A DNA stretch of 64,000 bases from Clostridium magnum DSM 2767. Lineage in GTDB: Bacteria; Bacillota; Clostridia; Clostridiales; Clostridiaceae. The notes beneath the pieces are model-generated. The model was not told where the DNA came from. It searched no databases and saw nothing but the letters and a program-made list of their open reading frames with translations. The DNA lies in NCBI RefSeq assembly GCF_001623875.1, contig NZ_LWAE01000014.1:1-64000 (forward strand), read 5' to 3'. The translations under genes and the position numbers were made by a program. Shown here one piece after another: positions 21,367 to 30,973 of this stretch (position 1 is its first letter; every line of letters starts with the position of its first letter).

Positions 21367-22824
21367 CACCACTTTACAAGTAATTTAAGTTACCAAAAAA
21401 TACAACGTACCAAATACCTCTTAATTATCAATACTAATATTGAGCAAACCAGCACTGATTAGGAGGTATCTAGTACTATGATTAGTATTGACGAAAAATC
21501 AACAATTAAAACAATAGAAAATTATTTAAGTAAATATCGCTCCATCTTCAATAAGCGGAGCTTTCATATATTTATTTTACTTGTTACTGCTATGCTTTCA
21601 ACTCAAGAAGTTCGTTCTATAAAATTTTTATATGACAATTTTATCAAAAAGTATTGGAATAAAGTTCTTAATAGCTTTTATTATTTTTTATCCTATACAA
21701 ACTTCTCGATAGAGAGCTTAATGTTTGCAACAGTAAAAATAGCAATCTCACTTATTCCCGAAGAGCTTAAGTCTACTATAACTATATTCTTAATTATAGA
21801 TGACACACTTCAAGCTAAATTTGGAGATAAGTTTGATTGTTACGGTAAGCTTTTTGACCATACAAAGCATGATGGCACCTCTTTCTTAAATGGACATTGC
21901 TTTGTATCATTGGTTATAAGCATCCCTATACTCTTTTGTGGTAAAATCAAATACCTTACATTGCCAGTTGGATATAAACTCTATGATAAGAGTGAAACCA
22001 AACTTGAAATAGCTGGTAAGATGATACAAAACATTATGCTGTTACTATTAGATTACCAAGTTATAGTGTTATGCGATAGTTGGTACACTAAAAGACCTTT
22101 TCTAAATATGTTCAGAAATTATACCAATCTTTCTATCATAGGGGCAGTCCGTTCTGATACCAGCATATATGATTTATGTCCAGAACCTACTGGAAAAAGA
22201 GGACGCCCAAGAAAGAAAGGTTTAAAACTTAATATTAGAGATTTTGACTACACTAAAGAGGATGACTACTATATTGCAACTAAAAAGGTTTTAACAAATT
22301 TGTTTAATGAACCTGTTATAGTAACAGTAACAACTACAGATGTAGATAAATTCTCATCTGTAAGAGTTTATATTTGCTCCATAGAGCCATCAGATATACA
22401 AATTTTTAAAAACTATACTGTAGATGAATGTAAAGCTGATAAAGAAAGACCAACTCTTATTCCATTTTTTGCATATAAATTCAGATGGAATATAGAAGTG
22501 TTTTTCTATCAACATAAATTCTTTTGGTCTTTTGGTAACTACATGGTACGAAATAAAAAGGCAATAGAAAATTATACTAATTTACTGGCTATCGCCTATA
22601 GCTTTGTAGTAATATTGCCTTTTATTCATAAGTCTTTTTCTAAATATAAATTTCAAAGTCCTCAAGAAATTAAAAATGCTATCTCTTACCAAATATCAAA
22701 AGAATTAATATTAAGCACTTTCGTGCAAAAGATACAAAAGAGCAATATTAATCAAGAAGCTTTAGAGGCAATTAATTCCTTAATATATTTAGATGAGGTT
22801 AGTTAATTTTCTTGTAAAGTGGTG
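21367..22824 (+). mobile_element. IS4-like insertion sequence, copy 1 (1458 bp)
   Basis: The ends are inverted repeats: CACCACTTTACAAG is perfect over 14 bp and continues imperfectly for about 28 bp. The flanks carry a 10-bp target duplication ATATAATTAA at 21357-21366 and 22825-22834. One transposase gene fills it. It appears identical to copy 2 at 32658-34115. Confidence 0.93.
21478..22806 (+). CDS. IS4-like DDE transposase (copy 1)
   Basis: 442 residues, intact. Candidate catalytic residues are Asp108/109 (IIDDTLQ), Asp200 (LCDSWY) and Glu340. The segment YKFRWNIEVFFYQHK (333-347) fits the IS4-family signature Y-x2-R-x3-E-x6-K exactly. A basic RGRPRKKG stretch at 241-248 may touch DNA. 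The ATG follows an AGGAGG site at a distance of 11 bases. The protein is identical to copy 2, so both are recent insertions and may be active. Confidence 0.92.
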   Translation: MISIDEKSTIKTIENYLSKYRSIFNKRSFHIFILLVTAMLSTQEVRSIKFLYDNFIKKYWNKVLNSFYYFLSYTNFSIESLMFATVKIAISLIPEELKSTITIFLIIDDTLQAKFGDKFDCYGKLFDHTKHDGTSFLNGHCFVSLVISIPILFCGKIKYLTLPVGYKLYDKSETKLEIAGKMIQNIMLLLLDYQVIVLCDSWYTKRPFLNMFRNYTNLSIIGAVRSDTSIYDLCPEPTGKRGRPRKKGLKLNIRDFDYTKEDDYYIATKKVLTNLFNEPVIVTVTTTDVDKFSSVRVYICSIEPSDIQIFKNYTVDECKADKERPTLIPFFAYKFRWNIEVFFYQHKFFWSFGNYMVRNKKAIENYTNLLAIAYSFVVILPFIHKSFSKYKFQSPQEIKNAISYQISKELILSTFVQKIQKSNINQEALEAINSLIYLDEVS

Positions 22825-23035
22825 ATATAATTAATATAACATTTAAAATATTCAGAATAATTGTATTGTATTTTAATAAAGCCCATGCTATAATAAGTAC
22901 AAGAAGTAAATCCTAACATCTAAACTAAAACAAAACATATACAAGCTATTTCTATAAAGAATAATTTACAGACATCTATAATCAGAAAATATTGTAATAC
23001 CCTTAAATTAAGTACAAAGGGTAAATTTAGATAGA

Positions 23036-23161
23036 GAGGGTGAATTGTATTCAAATAGAATCAAGTGATGAGTTAGGGTTTACTTAACCACCAATTAGTG
23101 TCATTTAGCTGATTGGTGGTTTTTAATTTTGTTACAATTCTATTGAACTATATCCACCCTC
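23036..23161. repeat. MITE-like palindromic element (126 bp)
   Basis: GAGGGTGAATTGTATTCAAA and the complement of the right end (GAGGGTGGATATAGTTCAA) form terminal inverted repeats of about 26 bp. Inside, ACCACCAAT (23087-23095) pairs with ATTGGTGGT (23112-23120). There is no ORF, and I see no clear target duplication. Confidence 0.6.
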
Positions 23162-23182
23162 CTTAAAATTCAAAAAATAAAA

Positions 23183-23209
23183 GAAGCAAGCCATTATTTG
23201 ACCTGCTTC
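23183..23209 (-). terminator. Terminator-like hairpin on the minus strand
   Basis: On the minus strand, GAAGCAGG pairs with CTTGCTTC, followed by TTTTATTTTTT. It lies about 150 bp after the methyltransferase stop and probably ended that transcript. Confidence 0.55.
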
Positions 23210-23355
23210 ATGATTAAATCTTATTTACAAACACTATTAAATTAGTTATTAATTATATACAAATAAAAAACGAGGATGAGTACGTTACCCCTACATCTAT
23301 TCATCATTCCTATTCTTTATCACCTAATGTATTGATTTAATAAACTATAAACTTC

Positions 23356-24185
23356 TTATGGTTTCACCGAAATTACAGATATAAATGACATGTTAGGTAT
23401 CTTATCAGTTATCGTAATTTGATTTCCTGTTGAAACATTCATTTTTGCGCCATTTTCTATATTTGTATCATACTCAAGATATTCTAACGATGTTACTAAT
23501 AAAGACGTTACACTCGCTTGATCCCTATGGGATTCTAAAAATGAATCTCTTATTTCATCTTTATTTGGAGTTTCACACCTATCAACTATTTGCAAAACTC
23601 CATCCCTTCTTAAAAGTTCGTCAGCTTTTTCATATACTCTATTCTGTACAGCAAATCTATAATCACCCGGAGTTACTAAATTTTTTTCAGATATTGCTTC
23701 ATTAAATCTTCTAAATCCATGTGTACCTATTAGCCAGCATACAATTGCATCGTAAGGTTTATTATCCTCTAACCACTTTACCAAGTTATTGTCTCCTATA
23801 ATATCTCCTTGAACAAGTACAACAACCCCATCATCTATAATACGATCAATCTTAGAATAATTAATTATGTATTTTTTTCACTTTTTACAAGTAATGATTC
23901 TCTTTTTATGAATAAAACTTTATAACCTGAACTCTCTAATTTTTCTTTAGCTAATTTTAGGCATTCTATATTTTCATCTATAGATATTACAGTATGTCCA
24001 GCATTACATAACTCTAAAGTACTATTTCCATTCCCACAACCAATTTCTATAACTCTTTTATAATCTTTAATCAAATTTTCCATCCACTTATAATAGTTAT
24101 TGTTATAAAAATTATTTGCATCTATGATCCATTCTTTAGCATATTTTTTACGTCTTTTTTCTAATTCCTTAACAGTATTATTCAT
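23356..24185 (-). pseudogene. SAM-dependent methyltransferase, one frameshift
   Basis: The first part (106 residues) has the class I methyltransferase core: VIEIGCGNGNSTLELC (motif I) and VISIDENIECLKLAKEKL. It ends at a stop just after an A7 run near 23870. Adding one A joins it to YIINYSKIDRIIDDGVVVLVQGDI... and then KPYDAIVCWLIGTHGF (motif IV region) through to IPNMSFISVISVKP and the stop at 23356. The whole would be about 276 residues. The substrate is unknown. Without the missing base, neither half would be an active enzyme. Confidence 0.65.
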
Positions 24186-24790
24186 ATTATATATCTCCCC
24201 TATTTTTACATTTATCTAATTAATATTACACTAATAGAATAATTCTACTTAATTGTATATCAATTACACTTAACAATAAAGTATTTTTTCACTTAAAACT
24301 AACATCAATAAATACTCCAAAATGGGGTTCTAAAAAATATTTACTACCGATAAATTCTCATGGGATGAGTATTAAAAAATTTTTTATAGTAGTTTCAGTT
24401 AACTTAACTATATAAAAACCCTCACTTAAATCGGTCTTCGATTTTTTTCAGTTATAATAAATATAAGAACTAAATCTTTCACAAAGAGTAGTAGTCATCA
24501 AAATTTTTTACTAAATGTAGTACAAAGAGTGCTGAAGCATATACAAAATGTGTACAAAGTGTACTAATTCAGCTAGTATCTGATTTTTACTGGCTTAAAT
24601 AATATGCAGTCCTATTAAACACCACTAATCAACAAAAAAATTTGTAGAAAGTTATTAATTTTATGTTACATTGAACTAGTTTATACAATCATTTTACACA
24701 TTCTTAAATTTAATTATATAAAAATCATAAAAAAAGTGTAAATAGAGAATAAGCTTTTTCGGCTTTATAATGTATTAAAAGAAACTTGAA
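24186..24790. other. Non-coding region with short repeated motif
   Basis: No gene seen. ACAAAGAGT occurs near 24480 and 24521, with ACAAAATGTG near 24543 and ACAAAGTGTAC near 24554. These could be weak iterons or operator sites, or chance in AT-rich DNA. Confidence 0.3.
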
Positions 24791-24804
24791 AGGAGTTGAA
24801 TAAT

Positions 24805-24993
24805 GTGAATGATACTATCGTTATTACTTCAATTGTATGTGTTAGTCTTGTTAGTATAGTTGGCATATTTTCAATACTAGCGTATCTAAAAGATACTGCT
24901 GCTTTAAAACTAAAAAATAACTTTAAACACTTAAGTAATGAAATTTCTATTACCACTGGTAACGAACAAAACTCAAGAACAAAAAAATTATAA
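24805..24993 (+). CDS. Small single-pass membrane protein
   Basis: 62 residues from GTG 24805, nine bases after an AGGAG site. The N-terminal hydrophobic segment (IVITSIVCVSLVSIVGIFSI) is followed by a charged tail. It is the only plus-strand gene in this part of the element. No family was recognised. Clean start, ribosome site and membrane segment make it plausible, but the length is short. Confidence 0.45.
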   Translation: MNDTIVITSIVCVSLVSIVGIFSILAYLKDTAALKLKNNFKHLSNEISITTGNEQNSRTKKL

Positions 24994-25044
24994 TATAACT
25001 GTAGATTGCCAAGCAAATATAAAGTCAATTTTTTACAGGCTCTA

Positions 25045-26181
25045 TTAACCTAATATCCATTTTTCTAATAGATAAGAAATGTTTTCAAGATGTACCTGTA
25101 ATTCTTTATCAAGTGAGTAATAATCCTTTTTGCAATACTTTTCTATTAATCCATAAAAAGGGACATCTTTTAGTATCTCTTTTTCACTTATATCTTTCTC
25201 TGAAATTTTATAGTGAGCTATACAGTTTCTTAAGTTACTTCCACCTATACTGGCTTTTATTTTTTCTAATTCTTCTACTTCAATTATATAATCTTCAACT
25301 CCAGTATTAACACTAACATTTTGCTTAGAATATTCAACCAATTTTTGTAATGATGAAACAGCATAATAGCAACAATTATATTTAACTCTAAAATAAAATT
25401 GATTATTTTGAGGCACTATTTTACCTAAAAAATATAATACAAAATTGATTGAACAAATAATGTTAAAAAGCAAAAGAGAAATATATTTATCATATTTATT
25501 ATTAAAAATCTTTGTATCGTTACTGCTTAATAGGAAATCTTTATCTTTTACATTTATCTGTGAATTCATTACATAAACCCTTTTTTCTAATAAATACTCA
25601 TTACATATAGTTCCTAATATTATCCCCATACTTCTACTAAGCATCATTACATCTCTATTTGTTTCTTCTGAACCAATTGATTTTATATCTAAAAACTCAC
25701 TCATATACCAAGAATTCAAAATGGTATTCCCAATAAATTCATTTTGGATATTATAAGTACCAAAATCATAAAGTTTAATAACTCCTATTTGTTTCAAAAT
25801 ATAATTTCCTTTATTATAAGCTGTATTCATTAATTCTAACCATTCTTGATGCATTTTTTTTAAGATTTCTACATTTTTACCTATTCTTTTTTCCTCATAG
25901 AGCTTAATTTTCACTCTAACTTTTTCTATTATTTTAATACAATCTTTTTCCTGAATAAGTATATCTCTTAACTTCTTAATATCAAAATAATCCAAAATGC
26001 CCTTACATAGCATAGATTGATATGGCAAAAATGATAAATAAAATATACTTGAATACTCTTTGTTTTTCATATGTTCAAAGATACAATAATTAATTTCACA
26101 ATCTTTTAAAAGCAAGTCCAAAGACATTTTATAATAAATATAATTAATAGTTTCTCCTCCCTTTTTACTATTTATTCTCAT
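25045..26181 (-). CDS. HEPN-motif protein of unknown function
   Basis: 378 residues, helix-rich, no membrane segment. The C-terminal part has LRNCIAHYKI at about 312-321, which fits the HEPN ribonuclease pattern R-N-x3-H (Rx4H). HEPN proteins are often toxins or abortive-infection RNases, so a defence role is possible; the rest of the protein matches nothing I know. The gene starts 5 bp after the two-TM protein gene, so they form a pair. The ATG at 26181 has a weak ribosome site. A strong GGGAGGAG lies inside the frame, followed by ATT rather than ATG at about residue 12, so the real start may be an ATT. Confidence 0.6.
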   Translation of the reverse strand: MRINSKKGGETINYIYYKMSLDLLLKDCEINYCIFEHMKNKEYSSIFYLSFLPYQSMLCKGILDYFDIKKLRDILIQEKDCIKIIEKVRVKIKLYEEKRIGKNVEILKKMHQEWLELMNTAYNKGNYILKQIGVIKLYDFGTYNIQNEFIGNTILNSWYMSEFLDIKSIGSEETNRDVMMLSRSMGIILGTICNEYLLEKRVYVMNSQINVKDKDFLLSSNDTKIFNNKYDKYISLLLFNIICSINFVLYFLGKIVPQNNQFYFRVKYNCCYYAVSSLQKLVEYSKQNVSVNTGVEDYIIEVEELEKIKASIGGSNLRNCIAHYKISEKDISEKEILKDVPFYGLIEKYCKKDYYSLDKELQVHLENISYLLEKWILG

Positions 26182-26186
26182 TCCAA

Positions 26187-26825
26187 CTACTTTCTTTTTA
26201 TCTTATTTAGTACAGTTTTTAAAATACCTTTTTTAACTACTGTAGTAGCTGCAATTTCTGCTATAACTGGTAGTACAGTATTCTTTATAACATTGTTACT
26301 ATCTATATGCTGTTTAATCTGTTCAATTGATCTTTCCCTATTAGCTTCTTTTTCCTGTCTAGCTTTATTTTCATTAGTTTCCTTTTCAATATCTTCAAGA
26401 ACTTTTAATGCTATAAATTTCATTAAATCTTTAGGACGTTCTTTATCAAAATCTTTCCCTACAGCACTCATAAAAAATATTAAACAAATAAACATGACAG
26501 CAAAGTTTAATGATGAATTATTTATACCAAACATCTTCAAAAACTCTGGTAATAATAACTGAATCATTACCCCTAATATTCCAATAAGAAAAGTAAGTCC
26601 ATGCTTACGTAAAGCCCCTTGATATTTACCAATGTTTCTTTCCAAATTTATTTTTTCAATTTTAATCTTTATTTGATTGTCTTTGAATCTGAGTTTATAA
26701 GATTCTTTTATATGAGTATATAATTCCTCAACTTCTTTCGATTCCTTTTCTTGATATAATTTAAAGTAGTCATCAAATTCTCTAATACTCTTTTTCTCAT
26801 CACTCTCTATTACTTTTTTAGACAT
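26187..26825 (-). CDS. Two-TM coiled-coil membrane protein, partner of the HEPN protein
   Basis: 212 residues. A charged, probably coiled-coil N-terminus (about 1-70) precedes two hydrophobic segments (LTFLIGILGVMIQLLLPEF and LNFAVMFICLIFFMSAV, about 77-120). A second charged helical region (about 135-180) and a hydrophobic patch (VLPVIAEIAATTVV) with a basic end follow. No known family. AGGAGG lies 8 bases before ATG. It is 5 bp upstream of the HEPN-motif gene. A membrane protein next to a putative RNase is a layout seen in some defence pairs; this is inference. Confidence 0.6.
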   Translation of the reverse strand: MSKKVIESDEKKSIREFDDYFKLYQEKESKEVEELYTHIKESYKLRFKDNQIKIKIEKINLERNIGKYQGALRKHGLTFLIGILGVMIQLLLPEFLKMFGINNSSLNFAVMFICLIFFMSAVGKDFDKERPKDLMKFIALKVLEDIEKETNENKARQEKEANRERSIEQIKQHIDSNNVIKNTVLPVIAEIAATTVVKKGILKTVLNKIKRK

Positions 26826-26901
26826 AAAAACACCTCCTAGTCAAATTATTCGATTAAGAGGTTAAAGTTTCCTGCTAAAAGTGTATATTTAAACGAAAAT
26901 G

Positions 26902-27147
26902 TCAAATTTTATTGAGTATTTCCTTTGCAAACCATTTTTGAATTTGAATATAATTTTCATATTTATTTTTATCTTCCTCAGTATGCTTCCATCCAATCAA
27001 GTCATATAAATTGCCATTAATTTCAGTTGTATCTTTATTGTAATCGAAAATTAATTTAACTACCACTTGATTATCAACAAAATAAGTCAACTCAACAATT
27101 TGATTTTCTTTATCTAATTTAGTATATTCTGTTGTTATTAAAACCAT
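26902..27147 (-). CDS. Hypothetical protein, 81 residues
   Basis: A small protein with alternating beta-like segments (IVELTYFVDNQVVVKLIFDY) and a helical end. GGTGG precedes the ATG. It is the middle gene of a run of small minus-strand genes (26902-27540). No family was recognised. Confidence 0.5.
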   Translation of the reverse strand: MVLITTEYTKLDKENQIVELTYFVDNQVVVKLIFDYNKDTTEINGNLYDLIGWKHTEEDKNKYENYIQIQKWFAKEILNKI

Positions 27148-27170
27148 ATTTTAATCCACCTTTCCATTTA

Positions 27171-27335
27171 CTATTCATTTTTCTTTAATAATTCAACTCC
27201 TAAAACTTTTGGTATTCTTAAAATATATCCATCTTCAAATAATATTCTAAAATGAGTACCTAAAGCTTCATTATCTATAATATCAATAACTTTTTTATCT
27301 ATTAGCTTTAAAATATCTGAACTTATTTCTGACAT
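27171..27335 (-). CDS. Hypothetical protein, 54 residues
   Basis: MSEISSDILKLIDKKVI... ending VLGVELLKKNE. A GGGAG site lies 9-10 bases before ATG 27335. The frame lies neatly between the genes on either side, with 23 and 19 bp gaps, which supports it as a gene. No family was recognised. Confidence 0.5.
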   Translation of the reverse strand: MSEISSDILKLIDKKVIDIIDNEALGTHFRILFEDGYILRIPKVLGVELLKKNE

Positions 27336-27354
27336 TCACTTCATCTCCCAAAAA

Positions 27355-27540
27355 CTATTTAACACTGTAATAACCATCTATATACTTTATCTTTCCAATA
27401 TCAATTAATGTTTTTAGCTCCTCTTCTAATGTTAGATCATTTTGAAACTTTCTTAAAATATCTTCTTTTGATACTTTAGAATTATCTTTTATAAAAATAT
27501 AAACATCTCTTCTATACCAATCTTCTGTTCTACTTATCAT
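27355..27540 (-). CDS. Small protein, possible winged-helix fold
   Basis: 61 residues. VSKEDILRKFQNDLTLEEELKTLIDIGKIKYIDGYYSV has the helix-helix-strand-strand rhythm of a winged helix, which would suit DNA binding. ATG 27540 is chosen because the GGGAG site is 9 bases upstream; the ATG at 27549 touches that site. First gene of the small minus-strand run. Confidence 0.5.
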   Translation of the reverse strand: MISRTEDWYRRDVYIFIKDNSKVSKEDILRKFQNDLTLEEELKTLIDIGKIKYIDGYYSVK

Positions 27541-27729
27541 ACTTCGCATCTCCCTTCTTTTGTAAATATTCTACAAAATAAAGGAAAATCCTCTATCAAA
27601 TACTAAAAATTTGATTATCCGTTAACTCTCTATATTTATTACCATAAATTAACTTTACATAAAACGAATAAATAATGTAAATATTCATAATATATCTACG
27701 TAATTAAATTTTTTAATGGAGGAATAATT

Positions 27730-29240
27730 ATGATAGAACAAAATTTAGAAAATCTCAGGGAATTGTATACTAAACTACCTACAAATAGTGAAGGCATTAT
27801 TAATGAAGAAACTATAAAAATATCTATAGTTAGAAACTTTTTTTTAATGCAGGGTGCTGAAGAAAGTTGGTTTGATTACGAACCGTTTCCAGACAAATCC
27901 AAAGAGATAAAAGATCGGGTTGATATTGCTGTAAAGTTCAACGGAATAGATTCTTTGGAAAAAACTTTATATATTGAAGTAAAAAAAGGTAGCAAAGATT
28001 TATCAAGCAACTTTTTAACTTCAAAGGCGTGTAAGCAATTAGTAAGATATATTCATTCTGCAAACCTTGAATGGGGAATACTAACTGATGGAAATTGCTA
28101 TATGCTATTTAATGATAGTATTAAAGGCTCTCTTGAACAAAAAGAAGTTTTAAGGTTTTACCTATTTAATCCACTGAATAAAAGCGCAAAATACAGAAAT
28201 GAGAGTAATCTCAAGTATTTTGATTTAAAATGTTTATTTAGATTTCAAACAACTAATTATTTCAAGTATTTATCTGAATTTAAAGCTTATTTTAAAAACG
28301 AAAATAAAACTGAAAATTCTTTAAAACAATATGAAAGTACTATATACAATTTTTTAGACTATACAGCTGATAAAGAAAAATCTTTCAGTTTAGGTTATAT
28401 TGATCCTAATAAATTTAAGCAATATCTATTAGATGATATTAGTTCCAAAATCACTAATAAGTCTAAAAAAATACCCGATACAGAAACAACTATAAAAAAT
28501 AAATTTGCACATATTAGTTCCTTCTGCGATATGTTGGAAAATAAACGTGATATTTCTGTAAATCCATTCAGAAAATTTAAAAGTAAAGGATTTAAAAAAG
28601 AATTTATATCTGAAGACATAAATATAGAGACTGATAATGAACCTAAAGAACTTTTAAAAGAATCTGAAATAGAATCAATATTGAATTCATATAATAATAC
28701 TCGTGAATCAATTAGAAATAAATTAATATTTTTGTTATTTCTGTACTTAGGCTTAGATATTCAGGAAATTAAGCTGTTAAAGGTAAATGATATTGACTTA
28801 AATAAGCAAGCTATACATTTAGCTAATAGGACTATTCCCCTTCATCCTTCTATCTTTAATTTACTAAAACGTTACATTGAAGATAGAAATAGTAAAAAGA
28901 TTAAATCTGAGTATTTGATTTGTCGTTATTACGGAAACCATTACTATCATTTTGAAGATTCTAATTTTAATAAAATAATTAGTGTAAAATTCAATACTTT
29001 AGATATACCAGATAAAAGAAAAAAATCTTAAATCCCTCATTTATTAAATATTCTTTAATTAAGGAACTTTTCAATCAAGGGTTTCATATTGAAGAAATAG
29101 CGAAATTTACCGGCTTATCTTTGACTTCATTAGGCAAATATATTACAGATGAAGATATTGATAAAAAGGTTAAGTTCAATAGAATAGTAAAGAATCATCC
29201 TTATAGAGATATATTTAATAAACTTAATGAATCTAAATAG
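27730..29240 (+). pseudogene. PD-(D/E)XK nuclease fused to degenerate tyrosine recombinase, frameshifted
   Basis: The N-terminal about 165 residues match the HsdR_N-type nuclease domain: RVDIAVKF (Asp65), YIEVKKG (Glu83, Lys85), QLVRYIH and WGILTDG. Residues about 185-300 resemble the SAM-like arm-binding domain of integrases, and the rest the recombinase catalytic fold. The active site is degraded: the usual first Arg is Asp in YLGLDIQEIKLL, and the H-x-x-R box reads NPSFIKYSLIKELF. The frame stops at 29031 after an A7 run; an eighth A would extend it to KFTGLSLTSLGKYI... and the stop at 29240 (about 503 residues). The nuclease domain itself looks intact. GGAGG precedes ATG. Confidence 0.65.
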
Positions 29241-29308
29241 TTGATATTATATAAATGCAGACTACATAATATGTGATTAGTCTGCATTTACTACTTATAT
29301 CCCTGTAA

Positions 29309-29950
29309 CTATTTTAATTCATCTTCTCCAATTAAGTATTCTTTCCAATCTCTAAAGCTCAAAAAAACACACCTATTCCCATTTTTAGTTCTTTGATATT
29401 TTACTTGTTTCTTTGTTGGTTTGTCTACAAAATCATATGTTCTTTCTCCTTTATTATTTACAGCATAATAGACCCCATCTCTTTCTCTTATAAATTTTAA
29501 TACTGTAAAAAGGTTTAGTTCTTTACCAAAATATGGTGATTTAGGTGATACATTAAATTTTCTTCCATTAGAATAGTTTATCATTTCCAATCCAAATTTT
29601 ATTTCATCATGATTATATGTATTAAAAAATTCTTTGAACCATTTTACTGCTTCATTATCAAACCAATAGAAAGGAATGCTTTCTTCTTTGCAATAACAAT
29701 CATATGCTTTAGTATAAAAAATTTTCTCTATTATCTCTAATTCTTCTTTACTAAATTCATCTAAATCTTCTTTTCTAGCAAATTTAGTAGCTTTATATGC
29801 ATTGGTATTATGCATACATAAAGTAAATAAATCTTCATTATCTAATTCTTTTATTTTTATTAAATTTCCATTATCATCATATTCTTCTAATTTTAGCTTT
29901 CTGTTCTTTGTCATATAATTAAATATTTCTGTATCTTCATATCCTAACAT
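29309..29950 (-). CDS. Hypothetical protein, 213 residues
   Basis: Intact frame with GGAG and ATG. Charged and aromatic-rich (SIPFYWFDNEAVKWFKEFFNTYNHDEIKFGLEMINYSNG), no membrane segment or known motif. It lies convergent to the nuclease-recombinase gene and divergent from the small gene at 30112. One of the few unbroken genes in this part of the element. Confidence 0.55.
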   Translation of the reverse strand: MLGYEDTEIFNYMTKNRKLKLEEYDDNGNLIKIKELDNEDLFTLCMHNTNAYKATKFARKEDLDEFSKEELEIIEKIFYTKAYDCYCKEESIPFYWFDNEAVKWFKEFFNTYNHDEIKFGLEMINYSNGRKFNVSPKSPYFGKELNLFTVLKFIRERDGVYYAVNNKGERTYDFVDKPTKKQVKYQRTKNGNRCVFLSFRDWKEYLIGEDELK

Positions 29951-30111
29951 TATAACCCTTCTCCCGTGCTATTTTTTATTTTTAATCATGGATTATACTT
30001 TTCACTAAGTAGTCTTTTTTAATTATAAATAATATTCCCTAGCTTGTCCAATAATGTTATAATTTATAATATAATAATAGAAAATATATAATATGGAGGT
30101 TTTGTTAAAAT

Positions 30112-30554
30112 ATGTTTAAATATAATGATATTAAAAATGATTGTAAAATTCCTGAGGGGAGATATCAAAATCATATTCTCAATGCTTTTAATACGATAAA
30201 TAAAATAATTGAAGATATTGACATTATGTTTGGGTTTGTAAAAAATTATGATCCTATTATATCAACAAATACTAGCACCAAAAATGATGATCCTATAAAT
30301 GTTAAAATTATTCTTTTACTAAAAATAAAATAATTTTAACTTGTTTTGAAAAGATAGAAGATTATAAAATTAAAATTAAAACAAGTATCTATAATATATT
30401 AGATATTACTAATATACAAATTAATTACGATTCAATAAATCAAACAGAAAATATGCATATTAAAATATTGGTAAAAGGAGATGTATCAATTGATATAGAA
30501 AATAAATATATTGATACTGATACTATAAAATTTATAAAAAGTTTAAATACTTAA
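30112..30554 (+). pseudogene. Hypothetical protein with one frameshift
   Basis: A GGAGG site and ATG open MFKYNDIKNDCKIPEGRYQNH... The frame ends at 30333, but from TTAAAATTATTC (about 30303-30314) a second frame carries YSFTKNKIILTCFEKIEDYKIK... to TAA 30552-30554. One extra A in that tract would give a single protein of about 147 residues. No family was recognised. Confidence 0.5.
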
Positions 30555-30596
30555 GATTAATCTTTTCGTATTATTTAAATTATTTTTAAATACAAT

Positions 30597-30676
30597 GTAG
30601 AGTAGATTAGAGGAAAATAAAATTTCCTCTAATCCCTTGCCAAACCGTACATGGGATTTTCCCGCACACAGCTTTC
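30597..30676 (-). mobile_element. Group II intron 3' remnant (domains V and VI)
   Basis: On the minus strand, AAGCTGTGTGCGGG-AAAA-TCCCATGTACGGTTT (30674-30642) folds as a domain V hairpin with the AGC triad and the bulge. ATTAGAGGAAA/TTTTCCTCTAAT (about 30632-30607) forms domain VI, ending ATCTACTCTAC. The 5' part and reverse transcriptase domains are absent, so this is a dead fragment. Confidence 0.7.
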
Positions 30677-30713
30677 CGATATTCTTCTTTCTAAGGCATT
30701 ATAACCTTTAATA

Positions 30714-30911
30714 TCAAAGTTTCATTAGACCAATTTCATTAAGTTTATTGATTATCTCTTTAATTCCTCCATGTGGAGGTCTGCGTTGCTTCTTATTATT
30801 TTCTATTAGGGAATAATTACTTTTTCCCAGTCCTAAAAAATCAGCAAAATCTTTAACATTCTTATACCCTAGTTTTAATCTAATTTCTAGTAATCTATTT
30901 TTTATAGGCAT
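30714..30911 (-). CDS. XRE-like HTH protein, C-terminus probably replaced
   Basis: 65 residues. The first 42 (NRLLEIRLKLGYKNVKDFADFLGLGKSNYSLIENNKKQ) are a typical XRE-type helix-turn-helix. From RRPPHGGIKEIINKLNEIG the sequence no longer fits, and the group II intron domain V starts about 40 bp after the stop. The regulator was therefore probably cut by the intron and now ends in intron-derived sequence. GGAGAG precedes ATG. Function doubtful. Confidence 0.5.
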   Translation of the reverse strand: MPIKNRLLEIRLKLGYKNVKDFADFLGLGKSNYSLIENNKKQRRPPHGGIKEIINKLNEIGLMKL

Positions 30912-30973
30912 TTCTATCTCTCCATATTATATAAACTTATACATCTGCTATTTCTTAATATAACATTTTTCAA

